Shown: positions 16,091 through 24,992, counted from the stretch's first letter. The stretch: DNA of 49,861 nucleotides from Micavibrio aeruginosavorus (GCA_003241475.1 QFQB01000009.1:1-49861), one strand, 5' to 3'. The notes: generated by a model not told the origin, from the sequence alone. Made by a program: numbers and translations.

Positions 16091-17409
16091 GCGGTTTTCT
16101 TCAATGCCCCGCTGATCTCGAAACTCTCGAACATCTTGGCCGCTTTGACGAGCGTTTCTTCCAGTTCCGCCGCCGGATCGCTTTGCGCTGTAATCCCTCC
16201 GCCGGTTTGCAGATGAACCAGGCCGTTCTCGTACACCAGCGTGCGGATGGTAATCGCCGTATCCATCGCGCCGTCAAAACCCGCCCAGCCGATCGCGCCG
16301 CAGTAGGCGCTGCGACGATGCGGCTCCAACTCGTCGATAATCTGCATGGCGCGTATTTTCGGCGCGCCGGTGATGGAGCCTCCGGGGAAGCAGGCGCGAA
16401 GCGCATCAAGCGCGCTTTCGTTCCCGCGTAGCCGTCCGCGCACGGTGGAGACCATGTGGTGCAATCCTTCGAAGCTTTCGATTTTGCACAAATCCGCAAC
16501 CTCGACCGAATGATCCTCGCAGACCTTTGACAAATCATTGCGGAGCAAATCCACAATCATGATGTTTTCCGCGCGGTCCTTGCCGCTCTTTTCCAGTGCC
16601 GCCGCGTTCACATGCGTGCCTTTTATGGGCCGCGTTTCGACGATGCGGTTTTTAACCTCGAGGAAACGCTCGGGGGAAGAACTGGCCAGCGTTGCTACGC
16701 CGAAATTCATATAGGCCCCATAGGGCGCGCCGTTGATCCTGCGCAGATGAACATAGTGCGCGTATGGATCAAATTCTTCGGGCAAAACGCCGCTAAAGCG
16801 CCGCGACAAATTCGCCTGAAAAATATCGCCCGCATAGATGTATTCGATAACCCGCGCGATATCGGCTTTGTAGTCCGCGTCGCTCTTTTCGCTGCGCCAG
16901 TCTATCGCTGCGCCGGAAAAAACAGGTACATCATGGATGGTAATCCATTCGATATAGGCTTTGTGTTTCAGGGCGTCCGCTTCGTTTTCGGCGTGGATCA
17001 TCAAAACGGCCTCGCCGCGCGCGTGATCGAACGCGAGCACCTTGTCGTACAAGCCGATGCAAAGATCGGGCTGCGAATGCGGCTTTGCTTTGGAGGGCAA
17101 ACGCTCCAGCGCGCGCGCCAGATCATATCCGAAAAACCCCGCCGCGCCGCCCTGAAACGCGGGAAGATCGGGCTTTGTCTTAACCGCATCGCCCCACAGC
17201 GCGAGGCGTTCTTTGACCACCTTGAACGCATCGCCTTGGTACGTGAATTGATGGTCTTTGTTGGTTATGGTGATGCGGCCGTCCTTGCTTTCGATAGTTT
17301 CGAACGGATGCCAGCAGAGATAAGAAACCCGCGAAAGCGGATGACCGTCGCGGGAGGAATCGAAGAACAGCGCATAGGGCTGGGCGGCGAGGGGGGCGAA
17401 GCTACGCAC
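16087..17409 (-). CDS. pabB: Aminodeoxychorismate synthase component I
   Basis: A chorismate-binding enzyme that aminates chorismate to 4-amino-4-deoxychorismate. The C-terminal catalytic domain is complete: FQANLSRRF, PERFLEVKNRIVETRPIKGT, the LRNDLSKVCE segment, SFEGLHHMVSTV, CFPGGSITGAPKIRAMQIIDELE and IAIRT-like ITIRTLVYENG. PIKGT, rather than the PIAGT of TrpE, favours PabB. The GTG at 17409 is the only ordinary start codon downstream of the dinG stop, but the frame stays open 28 codons further up to that stop (17494-17496). Those codons read like the usual PabB N-terminus (FVYPWSGPDA), so the real start may be upstream, perhaps the CTG at 17442. Co-transcribed with dinG, pabA and pabC. 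Confidence 0.92.
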   Translation of the reverse strand: MRSFAPLAAQPYALFFDSSRDGHPLSRVSYLCWHPFETIESKDGRITITNKDHQFTYQGDAFKVVKERLALWGDAVKTKPDLPAFQGGAAGFFGYDLARALERLPSKAKPHSQPDLCIGLYDKVLAFDHARGEAVLMIHAENEADALKHKAYIEWITIHDVPVFSGAAIDWRSEKSDADYKADIARVIEYIYAGDIFQANLSRRFSGVLPEEFDPYAHYVHLRRINGAPYGAYMNFGVATLASSSPERFLEVKNRIVETRPIKGTHVNAAALEKSGKDRAENIMIVDLLRNDLSKVCEDHSVEVADLCKIESFEGLHHMVSTVRGRLRGNESALDALRACFPGGSITGAPKIRAMQIIDELEPHRRSAYCGAIGWAGFDGAMDTAITIRTLVYENGLVHLQTGGGITAQSDPAAELEETLVKAAKMFESFEISGALKKTA

Positions 17410-17493
17410 CGCGTCCGGCCCGCTCCACGGGTAGACAAACAGCCGTTTCTTTTGTCCCCAATTCGTAGCCGCCTTATCGCCCGTTTTCGCATT

Positions 17494-20256
17494 TCAGGCA
17501 AGAAATTTCTTGATCTCGGAGGCCGCCTCGGACAGCCCGACTTTCTGGACTTCCACCCCGTCCGGAAAAGCCCCGTAAAGCCGGGACGGCAACATGGAAT
17601 CCATCATAACGAAGACCCCCTTGTCGCCGGCGCGTCGGATCAGGCGGCCGAACGCCTGCTTGAGCTTCAGGCGGGTAATCCGCTCGTCATACTGCTTTTT
17701 GCCGAACGCCTCGCGGCGGGCGCGGTGAAGGATGGTGGGGCGGGGCCACGGCACGCGGTCAAAGACGATAAGCCGCAAAGACTCGCCGGGCACGTCCACG
17801 CCGTCGCGCACGGCATCGGTGCCGAGCAGGCAGGCATTCACATCGTCGCGGAAAATATCGACCAGCGTGCCGTTGTCCATGGCGTCCACATGCTGCGCAT
17901 ACAAATGCAGTCCCTTGTCTTCGAGTCTAGCGCCGATCTTGTCATGAACGGCCTTCAATCTCTGGATGGCCGTGAACAAGCCGAGCGCGCCGCCCCCTGC
18001 CGCTTCGAACAGGGCGGCATAGGCATTGGCGACTTGTCCCAAATCGTCTTTGCGCACGTCATTGATAACAAATACTTTGGTCCGCGCCGGATAATCGAAC
18101 GGCGATTCAAACGCTTCTTGATGAATGTGGGGGGTGAGATGCGACAGGCCAGACAAATCGCGCGCCACGCGCCAGTTCTCTTCCGGATTGTCCGTGCCGT
18201 CGCGAAGCGTGGCGGATGTTACGGCGATTCCGTGCGCGTGCGGGCGCATGCTGGCCGCGAACGGTGCCATCGGATCGATCCAGTGACGGTACAGTCCTAC
18301 ATCATACGCGCGGCCTTCGATGCGTTCTATCTCCATCCAGTCGATGAAATGATCCGGCTTCGTTTTATCTTCGAGCGTATCGAGCATGGCCATCCATCCG
18401 CCGAGCGCTGCCGCGCGAAGTCCGACGGTGATGATGAGCGCGTCGATGCGCCTGCGCATATCCGCTTCCATCATTTCGCCCTGATCGTGCAGCTTTTTCT
18501 TGAGGCCGTTGATCAGCTTGAGCATCGGCGCCTGCAAATCCTCGAACGCTTTGCGCAGTTTTTTTGTAGCGGGTTTGACCTCGTCGGTGATCGGCTGCGT
18601 GTCGGTTTCCAGCGAATAGGGGCCGTCGCGCCCGTCCGCGCGGGCGAACACCTGACGATAGACGGCTTGCAGAAATTCCTCGCAGGCGCCTTTGGGGGCA
18701 TTGTCCTTCAATCGCGCCTGCCAGCCTTCGGAGGTAAGGATGCTGCTTGTCTCGATGATGTCGGACAGCAAAACTTCCAAATCCGCATCGCCCGCGACGG
18801 CGTCTTCGGCGCGGCGTTTCAATCCCCGCGCGCGCGATTTGCCCGATCCTTCATTGCCGCGGAGCCAGCGCCGTAGCTCGTATGTTTCCAGCGCCGTTAA
18901 ATGTCCGGCATAGGCAGAATCGGCAGCATCGAACAAATGATGCCCTTCGTCGAAAATATAATGCTTGGGCAAATCGGTGTCGGTCCCGCTGTCGGCGGTC
19001 TGTATCATAACCAGCGCATGATTGGCGACAACCAACTCAGCATGGCGCGATTTGCGCACGCTGCGCTCGACGTAGCATCTATGGTAATGGTCGCAGGCCG
19101 CATAGATGCATTCGCCGCGGCGGTCGGCAAGACCTGTCGTGTGCGCAAAACCGAGCAAGCCCGTCAGCCATCCCGGAAAATCGCCTCCCGACAAATCGCC
19201 GTCGCGCGTGGCCGCCGCCCACCGCGCCATGATTCCGGCCGCGATGGCGGTGCTGGCTTGCTTGGCCAATCCTGCGCCCGCCGCCATATCCTCGAAATTC
19301 AACAAACACAGGTAGTTTTCGCGGCCTTTACGGATGGCAACTTTGGCGTCTTTCAAATCGGGATCGGGATAGAGGCGGTCCATCTCCTGATTGATTTGCC
19401 GCTGCAGGTTTTTCGTGTAGGTGGAAATCCATACCGTGCCCTTGTTCTTTTGCGCCCATACGCTTGCGGGGGAGAGATAGCCCAGCGTTTTTCCGACGCC
19501 GGTTCCGGCTTCGGCCAGCACGGCATGCGGCGCGCCGTCCGCATCGACGGGTTTGAATGCGCCCGTCATGGCGCTTGTATATTCCATTTGCGCGGTGCGG
19601 CTTTCCGCGCCGGTGCCCAAAATACCCGCCAGCCTTTCGCGCGCTTCCTCACCAGTGACGGGATGGTGGGAGGCTGGTGGTGGCGGAGCTTCTTCGGACC
19701 ATTCGGGCAAGGATTTCCAGATATTCAAATCCGCCTTGGACATGATCGGCTCTTTGGGATCGTATGTCTGGCCGAAGGCGGAAAAGATATAGGGCGTCCA
19801 CACCCATCCGCGTCCATTCTGCCCCATCACGCCCGCGATTTTTACGGGGTCGGCCCGTCCGCGCCACACATCGGCGCGGATGTCGGATAGCAAGGCTCCT
19901 GCGGCTTCCATCAAGGCGAACGGATAATCTTCCGCCGTTTCGGGCGTCGTGATGCCGATGGCGCGGGCAATGCCGACGGGAGTGGGGACTGCGAAGGTGG
20001 CTGGATGCACAAAGGCGAAGAGTTCGAGCACATCGAAGGCGATCATGCTTTCAAGGCCAAGGCGTTTGCAGGTATAGGGCGCGTGGCACACCATCACGGG
20101 CTTGCCGTGGATCTGTCGTTTTGCGGCTTCGTGGGAAAGCTGTTCGACCTCGCCATCCGTGCTCATCAGAAACGCATGGCGGGCGTTGACGTAAAGCGCC
20201 GGAATTTTCGGTATTTTTACGCTTTCGGGCTTGATGGCGGCGCTCTGGGTTGTCAT
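17494..20256 (-). CDS. dinG: DinG/XPD-family ATP-dependent DNA helicase
   Basis: A 920-residue superfamily 2 helicase of the iron-sulfur XPD/DinG group, thought to unwind 5' to 3' at R-loops, G-quadruplexes or damaged forks. The first ~210 residues form the divergent N-terminal region common in alphaproteobacterial members (it begins PALYVNARHAFLM and includes CHAPYTCKRLGL). Walker A GTGVGKT is near residue 250 and the DEGH box near 437. Four cysteines that should hold the 4Fe-4S cluster are YLCLL near 316 and GECIYAACDHYHRC near 383-394. The C-terminal motif VI is AFGRLIRRAGD. I use ATG 20256 (MTTQSAA), 4 codons inside the longest frame. It heads the leftward pab cluster; the link to folate synthesis is positional only. 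Confidence 0.88.
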   Translation of the reverse strand: MTTQSAAIKPESVKIPKIPALYVNARHAFLMSTDGEVEQLSHEAAKRQIHGKPVMVCHAPYTCKRLGLESMIAFDVLELFAFVHPATFAVPTPVGIARAIGITTPETAEDYPFALMEAAGALLSDIRADVWRGRADPVKIAGVMGQNGRGWVWTPYIFSAFGQTYDPKEPIMSKADLNIWKSLPEWSEEAPPPPASHHPVTGEEARERLAGILGTGAESRTAQMEYTSAMTGAFKPVDADGAPHAVLAEAGTGVGKTLGYLSPASVWAQKNKGTVWISTYTKNLQRQINQEMDRLYPDPDLKDAKVAIRKGRENYLCLLNFEDMAAGAGLAKQASTAIAAGIMARWAAATRDGDLSGGDFPGWLTGLLGFAHTTGLADRRGECIYAACDHYHRCYVERSVRKSRHAELVVANHALVMIQTADSGTDTDLPKHYIFDEGHHLFDAADSAYAGHLTALETYELRRWLRGNEGSGKSRARGLKRRAEDAVAGDADLEVLLSDIIETSSILTSEGWQARLKDNAPKGACEEFLQAVYRQVFARADGRDGPYSLETDTQPITDEVKPATKKLRKAFEDLQAPMLKLINGLKKKLHDQGEMMEADMRRRIDALIITVGLRAAALGGWMAMLDTLEDKTKPDHFIDWMEIERIEGRAYDVGLYRHWIDPMAPFAASMRPHAHGIAVTSATLRDGTDNPEENWRVARDLSGLSHLTPHIHQEAFESPFDYPARTKVFVINDVRKDDLGQVANAYAALFEAAGGGALGLFTAIQRLKAVHDKIGARLEDKGLHLYAQHVDAMDNGTLVDIFRDDVNACLLGTDAVRDGVDVPGESLRLIVFDRVPWPRPTILHRARREAFGKKQYDERITRLKLKQAFGRLIRRAGDKGVFVMMDSMLPSRLYGAFPDGVEVQKVGLSEAASEIKKFLA

Positions 20257-20306
20257 AGTCAGATACATAGCACGCTGTGCTTCAAGAGCAAAAGAATAGG
20301 TTGAGA

Positions 20307-20531
20307 ATGCCGCTAATTATCCTGCACGATCTGGACGGTGACGAAGTCATGGTGAACCCGGAAACGCTCACCGCCGCCAAGCGCAAATATCCGGACGACA
20401 AATCCCAGATTACAGAGCCGTTCACCAAGCTCTATTTTATCTCCAAGGATAAAACCATGGAATCGCTCGGCTTTCCCGATACGGTGAAAGAAACGCCTGC
20501 CGAAATCGTGGCGCTGTCGAAAAAAGCTTAA
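20307..20531 (+). CDS. Small hypothetical protein, 74 aa
   Basis: ATG 20307 has AGGTTGAG just before it. The product starts LIILHDLDGDEVMVNPETL, a strand - DG turn - strand - NP - helix arrangement, and later TKLYF and TVKETPAEIV. This layout loosely resembles FlbD/SwrD-type small flagellar proteins, but no flagellar gene is nearby and the match is by eye only. Its stop overlaps the stop of the convergent prepilin-like gene (TTAA). Confidence 0.65.
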   Translation: MPLIILHDLDGDEVMVNPETLTAAKRKYPDDKSQITEPFTKLYFISKDKTMESLGFPDTVKETPAEIVALSKKA

Positions 20532-21211
20532 CGGGCGTGTAGTACCTGATAGAAGAAATAATTGCCGCCCCCATCTTCCATGCAGGCTGCTTTTTTCCCT
20601 ACGACGTAACTTGGGTTTGTTCCAGCGACGCCGAAGGTTACGGTTGTTCCAGTGCCGTATGATCCTTGGAATGGTTGGGCGCTCGTGTAGCTGTCGCTGG
20701 CAAAACTATTGACGCTTAGGCTGGCATTGATACGGCTACATACTTCTTGCCTAACGTCCGGGGCAATCAAAACAAGCTCGTATCCTGTCGTGCCGACATC
20801 TTTGATGCCGATGGTGCCGGTGATGTAGTACTCGGTTGCACTATTGGAAACGCCTTCGGGTATTTCCTTCCATGGGTATCCTGCGCCGCGAGTGTCATAA
20901 ACGAAGCAATTGAAATTTGTATCGACGTCGGTTGAAAGTTCGTCAGCATTCTCGTAATCGGCGGGCGTCGTCCATTTGTTCGAATAGAAGCTCAATTCGT
21001 TTTCGGAGCAACCGCTTGAGATCAGCCGCTGCACCTGCGCGCCGAGCGCCGCCGTGTAGCGTAGCATCTCGTTGGCAGTGATACTCGCGCGTTCGACATC
21101 GCCGGTTTCATCTGTTTGCGTGCCCGAGCGCGAGAGCAGAACCGTCAATCCGCCCAACAGGAAAATGGCGATCAGAATGAGGAACAAAGCATTGCCGGAC
21201 TGGCTTTTCAT
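20528..21211 (-). CDS. Prepilin-like exported protein, 227 aa
   Basis: The short basic N-terminus MKSQSG is followed by about 20 hydrophobic residues starting NALFLILIAIFLLGG, then a long soluble part. This is the layout of a type IV pilin or pseudopilin (cleavage after the glycine would be expected), but the usual glutamate at position +5 is absent. The body has cysteines near residues 64, 97, 153 and 207 that could form two disulfides, and an ITGTIGIKDVGTT segment shared with the upstream gene (VTGHTAVQGVGTA). GGGAGA precedes the ATG, 3 bases after the upstream stop. I infer a cell-surface or envelope role; no pilus assembly genes are in the window. Confidence 0.72.
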   Translation of the reverse strand: MKSQSGNALFLILIAIFLLGGLTVLLSRSGTQTDETGDVERASITANEMLRYTAALGAQVQRLISSGCSENELSFYSNKWTTPADYENADELSTDVDTNFNCFVYDTRGAGYPWKEIPEGVSNSATEYYITGTIGIKDVGTTGYELVLIAPDVRQEVCSRINASLSVNSFASDSYTSAQPFQGSYGTGTTVTFGVAGTNPSYVVGKKAACMEDGGGNYFFYQVLHAR

Positions 21212-21214
21212 GCG

Positions 21215-21928
21215 CTATCTCCCGAGCAGAACATAATAAAGGAAATATGTGTTGGCGGCTTGCACGCTATAACTGGCAACGCAAGCGGCAGGCTGCCCTG
21301 CAACATAGTCCGGGTTTGTATTGTCGTCGCCGATGGCTTGTGCGGCGCTGCCCGGGTAATCGCCGTCGAATTCATTGGCGTCCGCGTAATCGTCCGAAGC
21401 ATAGTTTTGAACGCCCAGCGTTTTATTGATCTGCGTGCAGACATTCACATCTATATTTTTTAAAATCAGAACGAGGTCCGGTTCCGCTGTGCCCACGCCC
21501 TGAACGGCGGTGTGGCCTGTCACGTAATATTGCGCGCCTGCGGGGAATCCTTCGGGCGGCTTTTGCGGATTGATGCCGCCGCCCTTTCCGTTGAACACAT
21601 GGCATTTATAATCTTCGTCGGCAACGGGCGTGTTTGCATTGTCGTAGGCGGAGGCGGCGCTCGACGAGATGATCCCGTAGAAGCTGATATCCGTATCCTT
21701 GCAGCCGTTCACCCGCAATGATTTGACGGTATCGCGCATCAGGCGGGCGTAATCGATGATTTCGGTGCCGACCAGTTTTGCCTGTTCGGCGTTGATATTG
21801 GATGCGCTCGTCCGGCTTCCTTGCGACATAGCAAAGCTCAAGGCCCCGAACAGGCCTACCATGATGAGAATCCAGATTAATATGCTTCCGGACTGTGCGT
21901 TAGGGGCTGGAGACGCTTGATTTTTCAT
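21215..21928 (-). CDS. Prepilin-like exported protein, 237 aa (paralogue)
   Basis: The start at 21928 (MKNQASP) mirrors the MKSQ start of its downstream paralogue; another ATG five codons upstream is possible, and neither has a clear ribosome site. After a proline/alanine stretch comes QSGSILIWILIMVGLFGAL, a pilin-like hydrophobic helix without the +5 glutamate. Shared features with the next gene are the positions of the cysteines, the motif GC-x-x-(D/N)-(I/E)-(S/L)-SFY, EGFPAGAQYYVTG versus EGVSNSATEYYITG, and a near-identical C-terminal logic ending in Y-x-VL. Divergent from lysS. A tandem duplicate pair of unknown function. Confidence 0.72.
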   Translation of the reverse strand: MKNQASPAPNAQSGSILIWILIMVGLFGALSFAMSQGSRTSASNINAEQAKLVGTEIIDYARLMRDTVKSLRVNGCKDTDISFYGIISSSAASAYDNANTPVADEDYKCHVFNGKGGGINPQKPPEGFPAGAQYYVTGHTAVQGVGTAEPDLVLILKNIDVNVCTQINKTLGVQNYASDDYADANEFDGDYPGSAAQAIGDDNTNPDYVAGQPAACVASYSVQAANTYFLYYVLLGR

Positions 21929-21982
21929 AGGGATTTGGTCCATAAATGAGCACAATCAATATTTTAGCATAGAACCACGGCC

Positions 21983-23995
21983 ATGACACAAGCAGAAATG
22001 AAAAAAGACGCCCTTTCCACCAATCCGCGCGAGGCGCGGGAGCAGAAACTGGCGGAAATGCGCAAAAAGGGCATGGAGCCGTACCCGCATAATTTCGCCC
22101 GCTCGCATCAGGCCGAAGAATTGCAGGAAAAATACGCTTCGCTCGAAAACGGCGTTGAGACCGAAGACAAGGTCGCGGTGGCGGGGCGCATCCGCGCCAT
22201 GCGCAACAACGGCATGTTTTTGGATCTGCAGGATGCTTCGGGCAAGATTCAGGTGTTCTGCCACAAGGACACCATGAGCGAGGAGGAGTTGGCAAAACTC
22301 GATCTGTTCGACATCGGCGATATCATCGGGGCGCACGGCACGATGCGCAGAACGCCGCGCGGGGAGTTGTCGGTCCGCGCTTCGTCCGTGGAGATGCTGG
22401 CCAAATCCATGTTGCCGCTACCGGAAAAATATCACGGCTTGACGGATGTGGAGCAACGCTACCGCCAGCGCTATCTCGACCTCATCATGAACGATGAAAG
22501 CCGTGAGACGTTGCGCCGCCGTTCCAAAATCATTTCCTTCATCCGCACCTACATGGAGAATATGGGCGCGATCGAAGTAGAGACTCCGATCTTTCACGCC
22601 ATCAAGGGGGGCGCGACGGCAAAGCCGTTCATCACGCATCACAACGCGCTGGATGCGGATTTCTTCTTGCGCATCGCAACCGAATTGCCGCTGAAGCGTC
22701 TGATCGTCGGCGGTCTTGCCGATGCGGTGTTTGAAATCGGCCGCATCTTCCGCAACGAAGGCATTTCCATCAAGCACAATCCGGAATTCACCTCCATCGA
22801 GGCCTATCACGCCTACAAAGACTATAACGACATCATGGACCTGATCGAAGATCTGGTGCGCAAATGTGCGCTCGAAGTCACGGGTTCGATGCAGGTGCAG
22901 ATGGGCGACAATCTTCTCGATTTCGAAAAGCCGTGGCCGCGCGTGAGCATGACGGACCTCATCAAACGCGAAACGGGCGTGGACTTCCTGAAATGCCAGT
23001 CTGCGGGCGAAGCGCTGGAAGAAGCCAAAAAACTCGGCATCAAGGTCGATCCGAAATCCAACTGGGGGCAGATCATTGCGGCTGTGTTCGATGAAAAGGT
23101 CGAACACACGCTGATCCAGCCGATCCATGTGACGGATCACCCGATGGATATTTCGCCACTTGCCAAAGTTCACCGGAACGATGAGCGTCTGGTCGAGCGT
23201 TTCGAGTCTTACGCCAACGGCTGGGAAATCGCGAATGCGTTCTCGGAATTGAACGATCCGAAAATTCAGAAACTGCGTTTCGAAGAACAGGTGGCGCAGG
23301 CTGATGCGGGCGATGACGAAGCTCAGCATATGGATGATGATTACGTTACGGCGCTTGAATACGGCATGCCGCCGACGGGCGGCTGGGGCATGGGGATCGA
23401 CCGTCTGGCGATGCTGCTCACCGGATCGCACAATATCCGCGAAGTCATTGCGTTTCCGACGTTGAAACCCACGCATAAAACCCATGCGCCCGTGAAAATG
23501 GCGGGGCCGCACAAGGGCGATGTTGCGCCGGCCTCCGTCGCGGCGTCCGTTTCGGGTGATTACAAATCCGTCGATGAAACGAAAAAGCGCTTCGTTGTTG
23601 TGGTGAATGAGAAAGAAACAAACCCGGGCAAGCTGATGAACGCCATCGGTCACACCATGGCGGGTCTTGTCGGCAATATCGCGAAGGATCAGGATTTCTG
23701 CTTTGTCGATTACACGGACGGCGACGGCACGGTGCACCCGTCGATTTCGCATTATCCCGTAATTGCGCTGAAGGCGAAAAACTCCAACGCCATCAAAAAC
23801 GTCCGCGAAGCCGCGCTGCAAAAGGGCATTGCGTTTACGGATTTCCTGCGCACCATGACCATCGGCAAAACGCAGGAACAAATGGATGCGACGACCGCCG
23901 CCAAGGGCGATGAGGTTGAATATATGGGCCTTGCGCTGTTCGGCGATACGGACACGATCCGCGAAATCACCAAGAAATTATCATTGTACAATTAA
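21983..23995 (+). CDS. lysS: Class II lysyl-tRNA synthetase with C-terminal DUF2000/PTH2-like domain
   Basis: Charges tRNA-Lys in the cytoplasm. The N-terminal OB-fold anticodon domain is at about residues 60-150. The class II core follows, with motif 1 near 190-215, motif 2 FRNEGISIKHNPEFTS and motif 3 GWGMGIDRLAMLLTGSHNIREVIAFP ending near 490. Ordinary class II LysRS stops there at about 500 residues. This protein continues through a linker to 670. Residues about 534-670 look like DUF2000, a family related in fold to peptidyl-tRNA hydrolase 2: RFVVVVNEKETNPGKLMNAIGHTMAGL, a central YPVIALKAK strand and the KKLSLYN ending. Many alphaproteobacteria use class I LysRS, so a class II enzyme is itself informative. 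It is followed after 9 bases by a small gene. Confidence 0.93.
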   Translation: MTQAEMKKDALSTNPREAREQKLAEMRKKGMEPYPHNFARSHQAEELQEKYASLENGVETEDKVAVAGRIRAMRNNGMFLDLQDASGKIQVFCHKDTMSEEELAKLDLFDIGDIIGAHGTMRRTPRGELSVRASSVEMLAKSMLPLPEKYHGLTDVEQRYRQRYLDLIMNDESRETLRRRSKIISFIRTYMENMGAIEVETPIFHAIKGGATAKPFITHHNALDADFFLRIATELPLKRLIVGGLADAVFEIGRIFRNEGISIKHNPEFTSIEAYHAYKDYNDIMDLIEDLVRKCALEVTGSMQVQMGDNLLDFEKPWPRVSMTDLIKRETGVDFLKCQSAGEALEEAKKLGIKVDPKSNWGQIIAAVFDEKVEHTLIQPIHVTDHPMDISPLAKVHRNDERLVERFESYANGWEIANAFSELNDPKIQKLRFEEQVAQADAGDDEAQHMDDDYVTALEYGMPPTGGWGMGIDRLAMLLTGSHNIREVIAFPTLKPTHKTHAPVKMAGPHKGDVAPASVAASVSGDYKSVDETKKRFVVVVNEKETNPGKLMNAIGHTMAGLVGNIAKDQDFCFVDYTDGDGTVHPSISHYPVIALKAKNSNAIKNVREAALQKGIAFTDFLRTMTIGKTQEQMDATTAAKGDEVEYMGLALFGDTDTIREITKKLSLYN

Positions 23996-24004
23996 GAGGA
24001 CATC

Positions 24005-24256
24005 ATGGTTGCAAGCAAAATCGATCAGATCAAGGAAGACATTTATGAATCCTTCCGCAACGACAACGAAGGTCTCGACGAGGCTATCGCCGCGCTAAAG
24101 GTTGAACTGAAAGCGCAAGGTACCAAAGAAGCCACGTTTGAAACGGTAAAGCTGGTGCAGAACAACCGCCAGGGCCGCCAGATGATGAAGTCCTATTTCA
24201 AAAAACGCGGCGTTGTCGTGAAATTCGACAAGTCCGGCGAAGGCGAAGCAGGGTAA
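24005..24256 (+). CDS. Small hypothetical protein, 83 aa
   Basis: It begins 9 bases after the lysS stop with GAGG before the ATG, so it is probably co-transcribed. The protein is charged and mainly helical, with IDQIKEDIYESFRNDNEG at the start and a basic C-terminal part (GRQMMKSYFKKRGVVVKFDK). The basic end could bind nucleic acid, but this is only composition. No family is recognised. Confidence 0.7.
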   Translation: MVASKIDQIKEDIYESFRNDNEGLDEAIAALKVELKAQGTKEATFETVKLVQNNRQGRQMMKSYFKKRGVVVKFDKSGEGEAG

Positions 24257-24266
24257 GAAAACTACT

Positions 24267-24349
24267 CGTCATCCCGAACGTGCGTAGCGCGGAGGGATCT
24301 TTTCTTTTTATTAAAAGGCGAAGATTCCTCGCGTGCGCTCGGAATGACG
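24267..24349. repeat. Interspersed palindromic repeat element
   Basis: Imperfect inverted repeat of about 35 bases per arm around an AT-rich centre. The left arm begins CGTCATCCCGAACGTGCGTA and the right arm ends CGTGCGCTCGGAATGACG. The GTCATTCCGAGCG...GAGGAATC type of element occurs in many bacterial genomes between genes. It sits between the convergent 83-aa gene and the nitroreductase gene and could also act as a transcription stop on either strand. No second copy was noticed in this window. Confidence 0.75.
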
Positions 24350-24350
24350 A

Positions 24351-24992
24351 TTAGGTGGGGGTTTTAAACCCCGCTTTGGGAATGCCGAACTGCGCCTTGC
24401 CATAGGCATCGCCTTTGTTTGGCGCGTATCCTTCAGACCATGTAGTGACGATATCTTTCAACTCGGGGCGTTCGCGCTCGTCCGGTTTTTCTGTTTGTGT
24501 ACCGATATAGATGAACCCTGCGATATTGTCGCGCTCGTCGCATCCCAGCGCCGCGCGCACATCTTCGTTAAACGCCGGCCATTCGGTCAGCCAGTTGCTG
24601 GCAAATCCCATCGCGTTGGCGGCCACACACAAATTGTAACAGGCCGCGCCCGCGCTTAACATCTGCTCCCACTGCGGAGCTTTGCCTTCCTTGATGCGCG
24701 AGATGACGGCAATCACCAGCGGCGCGCGCAGGAATTTTTCTGCTTCCAAATCGAGCTTTGCTTCGGCGGCGTCTTTGTCTTCGCGCAAATACGCTTTGCG
24801 CAAAACCTTGCCGAACTCTTCACGGCCTTTGCCTTCGAACGTCGCGAACCACCATGGGGCCAGCTTGTTGTGGTCGGGCACGCGGCTTGCCACGGCTAGA
24901 ATTTCTTTTACCTGTTCGGGCGAGGGGCCGGGTTCGCTTAAAAATTTAAGGGAGGTCGAGCGGCGGGATTTTAAAAAATCAATCATATTCAT
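24351..24992 (-). CDS. Nitroreductase family protein
   Basis: A 213-residue FMN-dependent nitroreductase-like protein of the YdjA/RutE type. The N-terminal SRRSTSLKFLSEPGPSPEQV (about residues 8-28) holds the FMN-contacting RRS motif. The segment SRVPDHNKLAPWWFATFEG and the later GAACYNLCVAANAMGFASNW and IAGFIYIGT are typical. Such enzymes use NAD(P)H to reduce nitroaromatics, quinones or enones; the natural substrate is unknown. A second in-frame ATG lies 2 codons downstream. Confidence 0.87.
   Translation of the reverse strand: MNMIDFLKSRRSTSLKFLSEPGPSPEQVKEILAVASRVPDHNKLAPWWFATFEGKGREEFGKVLRKAYLREDKDAAEAKLDLEAEKFLRAPLVIAVISRIKEGKAPQWEQMLSAGAACYNLCVAANAMGFASNWLTEWPAFNEDVRAALGCDERDNIAGFIYIGTQTEKPDERERPELKDIVTTWSEGYAPNKGDAYGKAQFGIPKAGFKTPT

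Noticed and set aside
16612..18876. Long open frame (754 codons) on the plus strand across pabB and dinG
   Set aside because: Antisense to two genes with complete catalytic motifs; arginine/glutamine-heavy translation without domains or a ribosome site.
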